64,000 bases of DNA, taken from assembly GCF_035013185.1 (NCBI RefSeq), contig NZ_JAYGJO010000012.1, forward strand, positions 86,854-150,853. The letters run 5' to 3'. A program made the position numbers and the translations under genes. The notes beneath the pieces were generated by a model that had not been told where the DNA came from, did not search any database, and was given only the letters and a program-made list of their open reading frames with translations. Below are positions 1 through 7,491 of the stretch, one piece after another; within the stretch, counting starts at the first letter, position 1, and each line of letters starts with the position of its first letter. The stretch comes from Acerihabitans sp035013185. Its GTDB lineage: Bacteria > Pseudomonadota > Gammaproteobacteria > Enterobacterales > Enterobacteriaceae.

Positions 1-2
1 TG

Positions 3-506
3 CCGGTAAAAGACCTCTCGGAACGCCACAAGATGCTGCCGAGCACCCTCTATTTCTGGCCTAAAAATCCCAGCATCAATAATCAGTTGCAGACAATAGA
101 AAAATCCCTTACAACCGAGATCATAAAAAATGAGCATATTTTAGAGCAAGCCCTAAAAAATAATCTATTAATACAAAAACATGTTCATAATTTAACGCAA
201 CAGACTGTCTACGTAGATAAAATAAACCAACAGCATGCGACTGAGATTAAAGGCTATGATGTTAAAAAAACAGCAGTCAACTGTGGGATATGTTCCAGCT
301 TAAATTTATTCAAATATTATGTTATGCATACCGGCGGAAAGCTGGATTTTTCGCGATTAGCGACCAGCAACGATTATTCTTATTACGTACAACAACGCTA
401 CCACACCACGTATAAATTGATCAAAATGTTACTTGCTGAAAATGAATACCTCATCCAGTACCTGAAAAATTCAAATCCCCCATCGGTGATGAGAGACAGA
501 TTATAA
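3..506 (+). CDS. Hypothetical protein, 5' end probably outside the window
   Basis: The frame is open from the left edge of the window to a TAA at 504-506. The first Met inside (position 33) has no visible ribosome binding site, so the true start probably lies upstream. The visible 157 residues are rich in Asn, Lys, Ile and Tyr and look largely helical, with no signal peptide or obvious membrane segment. An NCGIC Cys pair lies near residues 83-87. The DNA is clearly more AT-rich than the genes to its right, which suggests acquired or decaying DNA. I do not recognise a family. It could be the C-terminal part of a larger effector- or phage-type protein, or a remnant. Confidence 0.4.
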   Translation, partial: PVKDLSERHKMLPSTLYFWPKNPSINNQLQTIEKSLTTEIIKNEHILEQALKNNLLIQKHVHNLTQQTVYVDKINQQHATEIKGYDVKKTAVNCGICSSLNLFKYYVMHTGGKLDFSRLATSNDYSYYVQQRYHTTYKLIKMLLAENEYLIQYLKNSNPPSVMRDRL

Positions 507-626
507 ATGGATTAGACGGTTGAAACCTATCCCATTAATGGTCTCATTTATGCCATATTCCGCTAACACGGCCAGGCGCTGTTCTTCACCGCCCGCTCCG
601 ACAGCAATCATACCTGCCTCATAAAA
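501..626 (-). pseudogene. Possible C-terminal remnant of a lost gene (HAD-like end?)
   Basis: The minus strand reads about 41 codons ending in TAA, directly after an in-frame stop. It includes the stretch AGMIAVGAGGEEQRLAVLAE. This resembles the last strand-helix of HAD phosphatases of the beta-phosphoglucomutase type (a G-M-x-x-I-x-V-G pattern). No start codon or ribosome binding site fits, so if real it is a gene remnant. The rest of 507-805 holds no gene that I can support. Confidence 0.2.
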
Positions 627-805
627 TCACGACTGCTTAATTATTAACTGCTGAGAAGACGTCGCCCTAGGGCGAGATCACCTTTGGTGAACGGCGGCTT
701 AGTACCATTGTTAACGTTTGCATACAATCAATAATATGTTGTCGGCTAATTGAATAATGCCGACAATATATTTTATTGCACTCGCTCACACCAGGGCCAG
801 ATGTG

Positions 806-2506
806 TCATGCGGGTTTTAGCGCGAATGCCGGCTCGCTTTTTGACTCATTTTTCGTCTCGATGGATCGGTCATCCTCGCAGCCGGGCGTTTGCTCACAAT
901 ACAGCTCCAACAGTTTGAGCGTCACGCCGTTAGTCCAGCCGAAACCGTCTTGCAGCGGATACTCACCACCACCACCACCACCGAGTCCGCTGCCTTCAAC
1001 CACATATTTTTCCACCAGCTTATGCTGGTTATTAAACAGGCGTTGAACATTCGCCAAGAACCGGGTGGCAATCTCTTGTGCGAGGTCATGATGCCCATAA
1101 TTGCGCAACCCTTCCACCGCAACCCACTGCAGCGGCGCCCAGCCGTTGGGTGCATCCCATTGCTGGCCGGAAACGTTGGTGGTGGTGATCATGCCACCTT
1201 GCTTGAGCAAGCGCTCGCGCACCACCCGCGCAGTACGGTCTGCCAGATCTACCGGCGCAAGATTCAGATATAACGGAAATACCGTGGCCCCGGTGAGCTG
1301 TTCACGCAGCGTTTTCTGTTGCCAGTCATAATCGCCATAACATCCTTGTTCTTCATTCCACAAATGCAAATTTATCGCCTGTTTACGGCGTTCTGCCCGC
1401 TGGCTGTAGTAGCTGGCAGCGTCGTGATTATCGGTGAGCAAACTGGCATTCGAGAGCGTCATTTCCAGATGGTAGAGCAAGGCATTAAGATCTACCGGTA
1501 AAATGCCGGTAGTGCGAATGGACGAGAGCTCCTGCGGATCGTCAAACCAGCGTGAGCTAAAGTCCCATCCTGAGGCAGCTCCCGCCCGTAGATCGCGGTA
1601 CACATCGGCGGCTGGACGATCTTTTGCTTCACTGGCGGTCACGATATCATCCATATAGGATTCGGTGCGCGGGGTATCCAGATCATCCCAATAACGGTTG
1701 AGCAGTACCCCGTCGTCCAAACGCACCACCCGCAGCTCAGCACTGCCATTTTCCAATCCGTCCCCACCCTCCATCCAATATTGATACTCTTTTTTCAACT
1801 GGGGCAGAAACTTAACATAGATGCTGTCATCCTCGCGGGTTGCCAGCAGATCGATCATCAGCGCAAAAAATGGCGGTTGGGAACGGCTCAGGTAATAGCT
1901 ACGATTACCGTTGGGGATACAGCCATAGGTATCGATTTCATAAGCGAAATTATCCACCATACCCACCACCAGATCCCATTTGTCGCACTCTGCCAGACCT
2001 AACATGGTGAAATAACTGTCCCAGTAATAGATCTCGCGAAAACGGCCGCCGGGCACCACATAGTCCTGCGGTATCGGCAGCAGGGAATCATAGGGTCGCA
2101 CAGTGGAGGTATTGCGCGTCAGCACTGGCCACAGCGTCGTAATGTGCTCACGCAGGCTTTGCCCATCAGGCGGCACGTATTTCACCCTATCGGTGGGGAA
2201 AATAAAATTCTTGTCCACAAAAGTGCGCAGATTAAATTTTTTCCGCCGTTTTTTCACCTGATAATCGGCGACAATCGCCTCCGGGGTACGTCTGGGTACC
2301 GCATCAGCAAAGGTTTTCTGGTCGGGGTAAAATTTTGCCGTCTGCACGTCAATATACAACTGGCCAAAAAGGATATCCGGTCCCTGGGTAGCATTTCGAT
2401 TTTTTTTGGTTCTCGCTATTCTTAACGCCAGGCCGGACGGGGAGCGGCGCGCCGTCTTCCACATCAGTAATCGTTTCAACATCCTCCTGAGAGAGCATGC
2501 AAGCAT
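806..2506 (-). CDS. treA: Trehalase, glycoside hydrolase family 37
   Basis: Hydrolyses alpha,alpha-trehalose to two glucose. Both family signatures are present: PGGRFREIYYWDSY near residue 155 and QWDAPNGWAPLQW near residue 460. The expected catalytic Asp is in AASGWDFSSRW and the catalytic Glu in the GGGGGEYPLQDGFGWTNG loop. The body resembles periplasmic TreA more than cytoplasmic TreF (PDIL-G-L start of the mature part, FADAVP, YVPP-GQSLREH). The start at 2506 follows AAGGAG with a 9-nt spacer and gives 566 aa, against 565 for E. coli TreA; an in-frame ATG at 2599 has no such site. Oddly, the first 40 residues are Arg/Lys-rich with no hydrophobic signal core, and an A8 run (plus-strand T 2400-2407) interrupts this part. 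Location in the cell is therefore uncertain. Confidence 0.85.
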   Translation of the reverse strand: MLACSLRRMLKRLLMWKTARRSPSGLALRIARTKKNRNATQGPDILFGQLYIDVQTAKFYPDQKTFADAVPRRTPEAIVADYQVKKRRKKFNLRTFVDKNFIFPTDRVKYVPPDGQSLREHITTLWPVLTRNTSTVRPYDSLLPIPQDYVVPGGRFREIYYWDSYFTMLGLAECDKWDLVVGMVDNFAYEIDTYGCIPNGNRSYYLSRSQPPFFALMIDLLATREDDSIYVKFLPQLKKEYQYWMEGGDGLENGSAELRVVRLDDGVLLNRYWDDLDTPRTESYMDDIVTASEAKDRPAADVYRDLRAGAASGWDFSSRWFDDPQELSSIRTTGILPVDLNALLYHLEMTLSNASLLTDNHDAASYYSQRAERRKQAINLHLWNEEQGCYGDYDWQQKTLREQLTGATVFPLYLNLAPVDLADRTARVVRERLLKQGGMITTTNVSGQQWDAPNGWAPLQWVAVEGLRNYGHHDLAQEIATRFLANVQRLFNNQHKLVEKYVVEGSGLGGGGGGEYPLQDGFGWTNGVTLKLLELYCEQTPGCEDDRSIETKNESKSEPAFALKPA

Positions 2507-3060
2507 AAATGTGTTCTCCTTAGTATGCGCTATCGGGCTAAACTGGCCGGGGTCAGCCGCAATCAAAACCATAGCAGACTTATAACTATAGCTACTCATC
2601 GCCTAATCAGCCGACCCAACGGCCATTTAGCGCGATAAACCGCACGGACGGCCTTCCAGACCGCCGGATTCAACATTATCGCAATGGTGTTCCTCCGACC
2701 GGGTGATCCCAACTACGGTGCGAATCCGCCGGTTAACCCAGCACCATGTCCTCCGGCTCGGTCGGGTACATACACACCGACGCGTACTCACCATTATGCC
2801 CACCTGTCGCGATCGAACGATGACAGGACACTACCGAATCTCAATTTCGCTGCCTATAACCACATAATCGCTACATTTAGTATAAATATTTATCAAAAAT
2901 TACATCATGTATACATACTGGGATCGCGTCATAAAATATCACCCCCCTCTGCAGACCTCAATTTTAATTAATGTGACGTTACGCGGTTAATAATCCTTGT
3001 GGTACCCGTAGACAGATGAAAATATGAATTATCATTCTCATATTATTAAGGTTATTAATT
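2507..3060. other. Gene-free spacer between treA and fucO
   Basis: These 550 bases separate the divergent trehalase and fucO genes. The part near treA is GC-rich and the part near fucO is AT-rich. I see no coding frame with start context and family resemblance. The only site worth naming is the Fur-like sequence just before fucO. Confidence 0.5.
3021..3039. promoter_or_regulatory. Candidate Fur box before fucO
   Basis: Read on the minus strand, the site starts GAGAATGATAAT and matches the 19-bp Fur consensus at about 14 positions, 11 of the first 12. It lies 22 bases before the fucO start codon. FucO is an iron-dependent dehydrogenase, so iron control would make sense, but the right-hand half is weak. 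Confidence 0.3.
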
Positions 3061-4212
3061 ATGGCTAATAGAATTATTCTTAACGAGACGTCTTACTTTG
3101 GCAAGGGTGCAATTTTACATTTAATTGATGAAATAAAAGGCCGAGGGTTTAAAAAAGCCTTGGTGGTTACCGATCGTGATTTGATTCGTTTTGAAGTCGC
3201 GACCAAAGTAACAGACCTGCTAAAACAGGCCGGACTGCCCTTTCATATATTTGATAAAGTGCTGCCCAACCCTACCATTTCCATCGTTGATAAGGGAGTC
3301 GCCACATTTAAGGCTGCCGGCGCTGATTATCTGATCGCCATCGGCGGGGGGTCGCCACAGGATACCTGTAAGGCTATTGGTATTATTATCAACAATCCGG
3401 AATTTGCCGATGTTCGCAGTTTGGAGGGTGTGGCCGCGACCAAAAAACCCAGCATACCCATCCTGGCGATTCCCACTACCGCCGGTACCGCAGCTGAGGT
3501 CACTATTAACTATGTCATCACCGATGAAGAGCAGCGGCGCAAGTTTGTTTGCGTCGATCCGCATGATATCCCGCAGGTCGCGTTTATCGATCCGGATATG
3601 ATGGCCAGTATGCCCGCAGCGCTCAAGGCCGCCACCGGCATCGACGCACTAACCCATGCCATTGAAGGCTATACCACACTTGCCGCCTGGGAATTGACCG
3701 ATATGTTTCATCTCAAGGCCATTGAAATTATCGCCCGTTCGTTGCGTGACTCGGTGAAAGGAATGGCACGAGGCGTCGAGGATATGGCGTTGGGTCAATA
3801 TGTGGCTGGGATGGGGTTTTCCAATGTGGGACTGGGGCTGGTTCATGGGATGGCTCATCCGCTGGGTGCGTTTTATAATACGCCACACGGTGTGGCTAAT
3901 GCTATTTTGCTGCCGACGATTATGCAATATAACGCAGCGCATACGGGTGAAAAATTCAGAGCTATCGCGCTGGCAATGGGGGTAAAAGACGCCGCGACTA
4001 TGGAGATCAGCGAAGCCCGTTCCGCTGCGATCAACGCGGTTACGCAACTCTGCCACGATGTCGGCATCCCGCTGGCGCTGCGCGAGGTGGGGATGAAACA
4101 AGACGATATTACGGCACTGGCTAAAGCCGCGTTTGCCGACGTTTGCACGGGTGGCAATCCGCGGACAGCCAGTCTAGCCGATATAGAGGAGTTGTACCGT
4201 TCTATCTACTAG
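3061..4212 (+). CDS. fucO: Lactaldehyde reductase / L-1,2-propanediol oxidoreductase (iron-dependent ADH)
   Basis: Interconverts L-lactaldehyde and L-1,2-propanediol with NAD(H), a step in anaerobic fucose and rhamnose use. The 383-aa protein is collinear with E. coli FucO from MANRIILNET to the C-terminus. The nucleotide-binding loop IAIGGGSPQDTCKA is near residue 95. The iron ligands are expected as Asp and His in GIDALTHAIE (near 196-200) and two His in GLVHGMAHPLGAFYNTPHG (near 263-277). A purine-rich stretch, ATTAAGG, precedes the ATG. No other fuc or rha genes lie nearby, so it stands alone. Its stop codon lies inside a 20-bp tandem duplication. Confidence 0.93.
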   Translation: MANRIILNETSYFGKGAILHLIDEIKGRGFKKALVVTDRDLIRFEVATKVTDLLKQAGLPFHIFDKVLPNPTISIVDKGVATFKAAGADYLIAIGGGSPQDTCKAIGIIINNPEFADVRSLEGVAATKKPSIPILAIPTTAGTAAEVTINYVITDEEQRRKFVCVDPHDIPQVAFIDPDMMASMPAALKAATGIDALTHAIEGYTTLAAWELTDMFHLKAIEIIARSLRDSVKGMARGVEDMALGQYVAGMGFSNVGLGLVHGMAHPLGAFYNTPHGVANAILLPTIMQYNAAHTGEKFRAIALAMGVKDAATMEISEARSAAINAVTQLCHDVGIPLALREVGMKQDDITALAKAAFADVCTGGNPRTASLADIEELYRSIY

Positions 4213-4245
4213 GCTAGCGCTCAACCTACTAGGCTAGCGCTCAAC
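4206..4245 (+). repeat. 20-bp tandem duplication spanning the fucO stop codon
   Basis: Two perfect copies of CTACTAGGCTAGCGCTCAAC stand head to tail (4206-4225 and 4226-4245). The first contains the last codon and TAG stop of fucO, so the duplication leaves the protein unchanged. Confidence 0.95.
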
Positions 4246-4259
4246 CCTCACCCACCATA

Positions 4260-4285
4260 GTGGGATGTGCTGTGCCACATCCCAC
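4260..4285 (+). terminator. Hairpin after fucO
   Basis: A perfect 10-bp stem (GTGGGATGTG with CACATCCCAC) closes a 6-nt loop 47 bases after the fucO stop. There is no U-run behind it, so it may act as a weak terminator or an RNA-stabilising hairpin. Confidence 0.45.
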
Positions 4286-4341
4286 AACTCGGAACCTATT
4301 AACCCGACCCTTACGTTCAAACTGCCAGTACGGTGGGTATA

Positions 4342-4536
4342 TCAGTTAACATGGGTTTGGCTGACATCACATTCGAGATCGATGACCCGTTGCCAAACCT
4401 CGGAAGGGATAAATACCGGCATGTTTTCGCACCCCATGGCACTGAAGAGGGCATCAGTATCAGAACCGGTAAACATATTGCTTGCCGGCTCTTCTTGCGG
4501 GGTGATGAGCAGACGTTTTAATTGATCAATAATCAT
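4342..4536 (-). CDS. Small hypothetical protein or gene fragment
   Basis: A 64-aa frame starts at an ATG preceded by CCAGGAG with a 7-nt spacer. It begins MIIDQLKRLLITPQEEPASN, has no signal or membrane segment, and contains an acidic middle and two Cys. Codon use looks ordinary for the region. I recognise no family. It could be a true small gene or the N-terminal stub of a truncated one, because the surrounding 900 bases have no other gene. Confidence 0.35.
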   Translation of the reverse strand: MIIDQLKRLLITPQEEPASNMFTGSDTDALFSAMGCENMPVFIPSEVWQRVIDLECDVSQTHVN

Positions 4537-4582
4537 CTCGCGACTCCTGGTGTACGTTCAGGCGGCCATATCAGGGCCCGTT

Positions 4583-4737
4583 TATACCCGTCATACTTCA
4601 ACTTGCAGGTGTGTTGGCAGTATTTCCCTGTGCTTCGCCCCCTAACGGGACCGCGACAGGTCGCGTTGACATCTGTTCCAGACAGATTTGTCACTGCATC
4701 GCCGCCTTTATGCAACTCGAATCATTTAGGGCAGCAT
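4583..4737. repeat. Intergenic repeat element, copy 1
   Basis: Begins TATACCCGTCATACTTCAA and ends TGCAACTCGAATCATTTAGG. A second copy with near-identical ends occurs at 13003-13130 and a shorter one at 19965-20028. Elements with these termini are familiar from intergenic regions of Yersinia, Serratia and Sodalis. They are non-coding and probably non-autonomous. Confidence 0.6.
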
Positions 4738-4998
4738 ATATGACGTTTTACGCTACCGTCGGTTTATGACAGTTAAACTGTTATAAACGGAAAATCCGGT
4801 CACTGGAAAGACTTTTTTAGCAATGCATGGCCATTTCACCACAATTAATCCTGATCGCCCCCCACTCCCGGAGGGTTTGAATGGCGCATTGTCAGGGCAT
4901 CGAACATCAGTTAAGGGTGCGAGTCTGTCCAGGTGGAGGTTGGGCGGTGGGTGAACTGATAGGGCCGGGAGTGTGGCGACTGGGTTATAGGTGCTGCA

Positions 4999-5161
4999 CT
5001 ATGGGTTTCAGGCGGTGGGTTTCAGACGGTGGGTGTCAGGCGATAGGTGTCAGACGGTAAGTGCCAGACGGTAAGTGCCTGGCGGTAAGTGCCAGACGGT
5101 AAGTGCCTGGCGGTAGGTGTCGGACAGTGGGTGCAGTAGGTATCGGACGATGGGTGCCGAT
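4999..5161. repeat. 14-bp minisatellite
   Basis: About ten imperfect copies of a 14-bp unit, typified by CGGTAAGTGCCAGA alternating with CGGTAAGTGCCTGG. The best copies lie at 5055-5110, and diverged copies (CGGTGGGTTTCAGA, CGGTAGGTGTCGGA) lie on either side. One unit near 5125 is lengthened to 23 bp. The array ends about 35 bp past the 3' end of the RpiB-like gene. Confidence 0.85.
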
Positions 5162-5196
5162 AGGCTGGCACCCACACACTGCCGATAGGCCGCAGA

Positions 5197-5835
5197 TCAG
5201 GCCAGCAATGATTCGATGTATGCACCAATGGCTTTATCTTGGCAATGGGCAAAAAAGTATTCACGGAATTTTGGACCGGCCACCGCGCCTTTGAGAAGCT
5301 CGTGGTCGAGATCCGGCAATATGGACAAGAAGTCGCGATAAGTCACCGCTTTCACCCCATCAAGAATCTTCTTATTCCGTTGCTCCGGCACGACACGTTC
5401 CTTGGGATAACCTTGACCGCCGGCCGTTCCAAACAATTTTTCAAAGATATATTGCAAATTCAACTCTGCACCCCAGCCAAAGCCCTTGGCAAACGGTAGG
5501 GAGATGGCATTACCGTCGTTAATCTGCGCGAACATATAACCATCGGCAGGGTCAATGGCCAACCCGCAAATCACGCCGGGAAATGAATTACAGGCCAGCA
5601 TGGCGCCAGCGCCGGTACCACATCCGGTGACCACATAATCTACCGCACCAGAATTGAGCAATATTGCCGCCAGGATACCGTTTTGCACATAGGTCAGCGA
5701 GGCCGAATCCTCGGCGGAGTACATGCCATAGTTAAACACCTGATGCCCCATAGGTTCGACTACCTTGGCGAGGGTGGCAACGATAAGCTCGTTTTTTGCA
5801 GCCTGGCTATTTTCGTTAATCAAAGCAATTTTCAT
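5197..5835 (-). CDS. RpiB/LacA/LacB-family sugar-phosphate isomerase
   Basis: A 212-aa protein of the ribose-5-phosphate isomerase B / galactose-6-phosphate isomerase family, which interconverts aldose and ketose phosphates in the cytoplasm. The N-terminus MKIALINENSQAAKNE takes the place of the usual nucleotide-fold start. The family Cys is in the VTGCGTGAGAMLACN loop near residue 70, with NDGNAISLPF and GWGAELNL further on. It is longer than E. coli RpiB (149 aa) because of a C-terminal extension typical of the larger RpiB-like subgroup. The exact sugar is unknown. It is divergent from an HTH regulator that may control it, and lies about 1 kb from fucO, so a sugar or aldehyde pathway is possible. 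Confidence 0.8.
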   Translation of the reverse strand: MKIALINENSQAAKNELIVATLAKVVEPMGHQVFNYGMYSAEDSASLTYVQNGILAAILLNSGAVDYVVTGCGTGAGAMLACNSFPGVICGLAIDPADGYMFAQINDGNAISLPFAKGFGWGAELNLQYIFEKLFGTAGGQGYPKERVVPEQRNKKILDGVKAVTYRDFLSILPDLDHELLKGAVAGPKFREYFFAHCQDKAIGAYIESLLA

Positions 5836-6104
5836 TTTATATTAACCTATTGTTATTGAAGGTAGTAATGACACTTGAGGTTATGATGACGCCAGCATGA
5901 AATTGAAATGGCGTTTCGTTTTTACAAAAGCTATTCTACCACGAAGAAATCCCTTGCCAACCTCTGTTTTCAATGATATTCAGTAAAATGGAAGATCTTG
6001 ATCACACTAATGCACCTTATTGCTTAATAATATTATTTGTTCATGTGCTTTTATTATAAATAAATTTATTTTTATAAATAATATTTTCCATAAATTAAGA
6101 CTAT

Positions 6105-6683
6105 TTGATTACATCAATAATATATTCCCATGATGTCGTCATTACAGCAGATAACATATATCAAGAGATTGGCAACGTATTGCCAAGCGCACCGGATTTC
6201 ATGGTAAAAATAAGCAAGTTAGGTGACTTATCGCAAGGACAATTCATGCTTCACTATATAGATTGCGGACTATCAAATATCTGGCTAATAAACGGATATC
6301 GATATGAAGACATGGACAGATTGACTAACGTGCGTATTATCGATATACCGGGTTTGCACCGACTGATTGGCCACCAGTTAGTCAACCGTCGTGGTTGTCT
6401 GGTATCGTCGGAGATGCGATTCCTTCGCCAGCAAATGAATTTATCCCGTCAGTCACTGGGCAATAAACTGGGGGTGGAAATAGCCTTTATTGAACAATGG
6501 GAGCAACATAAGACCCGTTTACCCCGTATCGCTGATGTCTCACTCCGGGCACTGTATGCCTGCGACTTACTGGGCGGTAACGAAACTGAACTCTCGCTGC
6601 ATATTTTATCTGACGCCGAATGTGCGTTGAGCGCGGAGAACATGGTCCTCAGTTGGTCTCCGCGCGGCTGGCAAGCCGATTAA
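6105..6683 (+). CDS. HTH transcriptional regulator (MqsA/XRE-like C-terminal domain)
   Basis: About 192 aa if read from the TTG at 6105; no strong ribosome binding site is seen and the start is uncertain. The C-terminal half contains SSEMRFLRQQMNLSRQSLGN followed by a second helix with EQWEQ, the arrangement of Xre/MqsA-type DNA-binding domains. The N-terminal half has no motif that I recognise. A 270-bp AT-rich divergent promoter region separates it from the RpiB-like isomerase, which is the most likely target. The DNA before codon 80 is noticeably AT-rich. Confidence 0.6.
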   Translation: MITSIIYSHDVVITADNIYQEIGNVLPSAPDFMVKISKLGDLSQGQFMLHYIDCGLSNIWLINGYRYEDMDRLTNVRIIDIPGLHRLIGHQLVNRRGCLVSSEMRFLRQQMNLSRQSLGNKLGVEIAFIEQWEQHKTRLPRIADVSLRALYACDLLGGNETELSLHILSDAECALSAENMVLSWSPRGWQAD

Positions 6684-6702
6684 CCGCCACTATCGCGGAT
6701 CG

Positions 6703-7029
6703 TTATTTGGCTACATCATCCTCGAGTCCAAAACGTTCGGACAATTCGCGCCGCAGGTTATCCGACTGCCGGCCAAAGATGGCCTGGACCTGCTGACCGA
6801 TAACCACCACCCCAAGCGCACCCAGCCGCTGAATTTCGCCTGTATTGACCTTGCTAAGATCTTTCACTGTGACCCGCAAACGGGTGATACAGGCATCCAC
6901 GTCTTGGATATTTTCCCGATCGCCCAGTGCGGCGATTAACGAGGTGATATCCGGATCTCCTGGCGCCACATGATGTGAGTGGGACAATTTTTCGCTAAAA
7001 AAACGCATAAACTCTTTCAGGTTAACCAT
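6703..7029 (-). CDS. Stand-alone PTS EIIB domain, glucose family
   Basis: A 108-aa protein matching the C-terminal EIIB domain of PtsG/NagE-type transporters. The phosphorylated Cys is in DVDACITRLRVTVKDLSKV near residue 46, and GALGVVVIGQQVQAIFG follows. In full transporters this domain passes phosphate from EIIA to the sugar. Here it starts at its own ATG behind AAGGATAC, with no EIIC membrane domain upstream, so it is either a genuinely detached EIIB acting with a transporter elsewhere or the remnant of a truncated EIICB gene. The first 25 residues (MVNLKEFMRFFSEKL) resemble an added amphipathic leader. Confidence 0.7.
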   Translation of the reverse strand: MVNLKEFMRFFSEKLSHSHHVAPGDPDITSLIAALGDRENIQDVDACITRLRVTVKDLSKVNTGEIQRLGALGVVVIGQQVQAIFGRQSDNLRRELSERFGLEDDVAK

Positions 7030-7334
7030 CTAAGTATCCTTATAAAGCAGCATGAATTTATGACAAAACGCACGGGTTCGGTTTTCAGGCCATCCTACCG
7101 CGATGGACCACACGCGCAAAGCGTGATTTCGATCGTTGGCCCGGTTACGTCGTGCTGTTAGGGAAAAATGTGATCTGTACGACGATAGTGACCGACCAAA
7201 CCGACGGGTCAATGCCCGCGGGCGCCTGCACAATCATGGCCCGCAGTATCACCAACAACCTGCACCGCTGTTATTCATATCCCCGGCAAATTTGCCTGAT
7301 TTTCACCCACATCGCCCCAGCGTATCGCATATCC

Positions 7335-7349
7335 GCCCGATATTGGTGC
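7335..7349. promoter_or_regulatory. Candidate NtrC site upstream of urtA
   Basis: GCCC, five bases, then TGGTGC resembles the NtrC palindrome GCAC-N5-TGGTGC with one mismatch. It lies about 80 bp upstream of the start predicted from the sigma-54 promoter. A single site is weak evidence. Confidence 0.35.
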
Positions 7350-7404
7350 GTACTGCGTACCGGCGGTCATTGGCGTTTGGCGCCCCGCTTGATAACCCGG
7401 TAAC

Positions 7405-7420
7405 TGGCACAGTGTTTGCT
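7405..7420 (+). promoter_or_regulatory. Sigma-54 (RpoN) promoter of the urt operon
   Basis: TGGCACAGTGTTTGCT fits the -24/-12 consensus TGGCAY-R-N4-TTGCW at every position. Transcription should begin near 7431, about 60 bases before urtA. The rest of 7030-7404 holds no gene that I can support. Confidence 0.8.
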
Positions 7421-7491
7421 TCACGTTGTTTGCTATGAGAAAAGTTCCCTACCATCAAGGTTAGCCCTCTCTCTCTATTGGAGTGCCATGT

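Noticed and set aside
2955..2975. Fifth TetR operator (TTAATTAA near fucO)
   Set aside because: The core octamer is present but there is no extended palindrome or match to the CAG-centred consensus; chance in AT-rich DNA. The same holds for 48190-48200.
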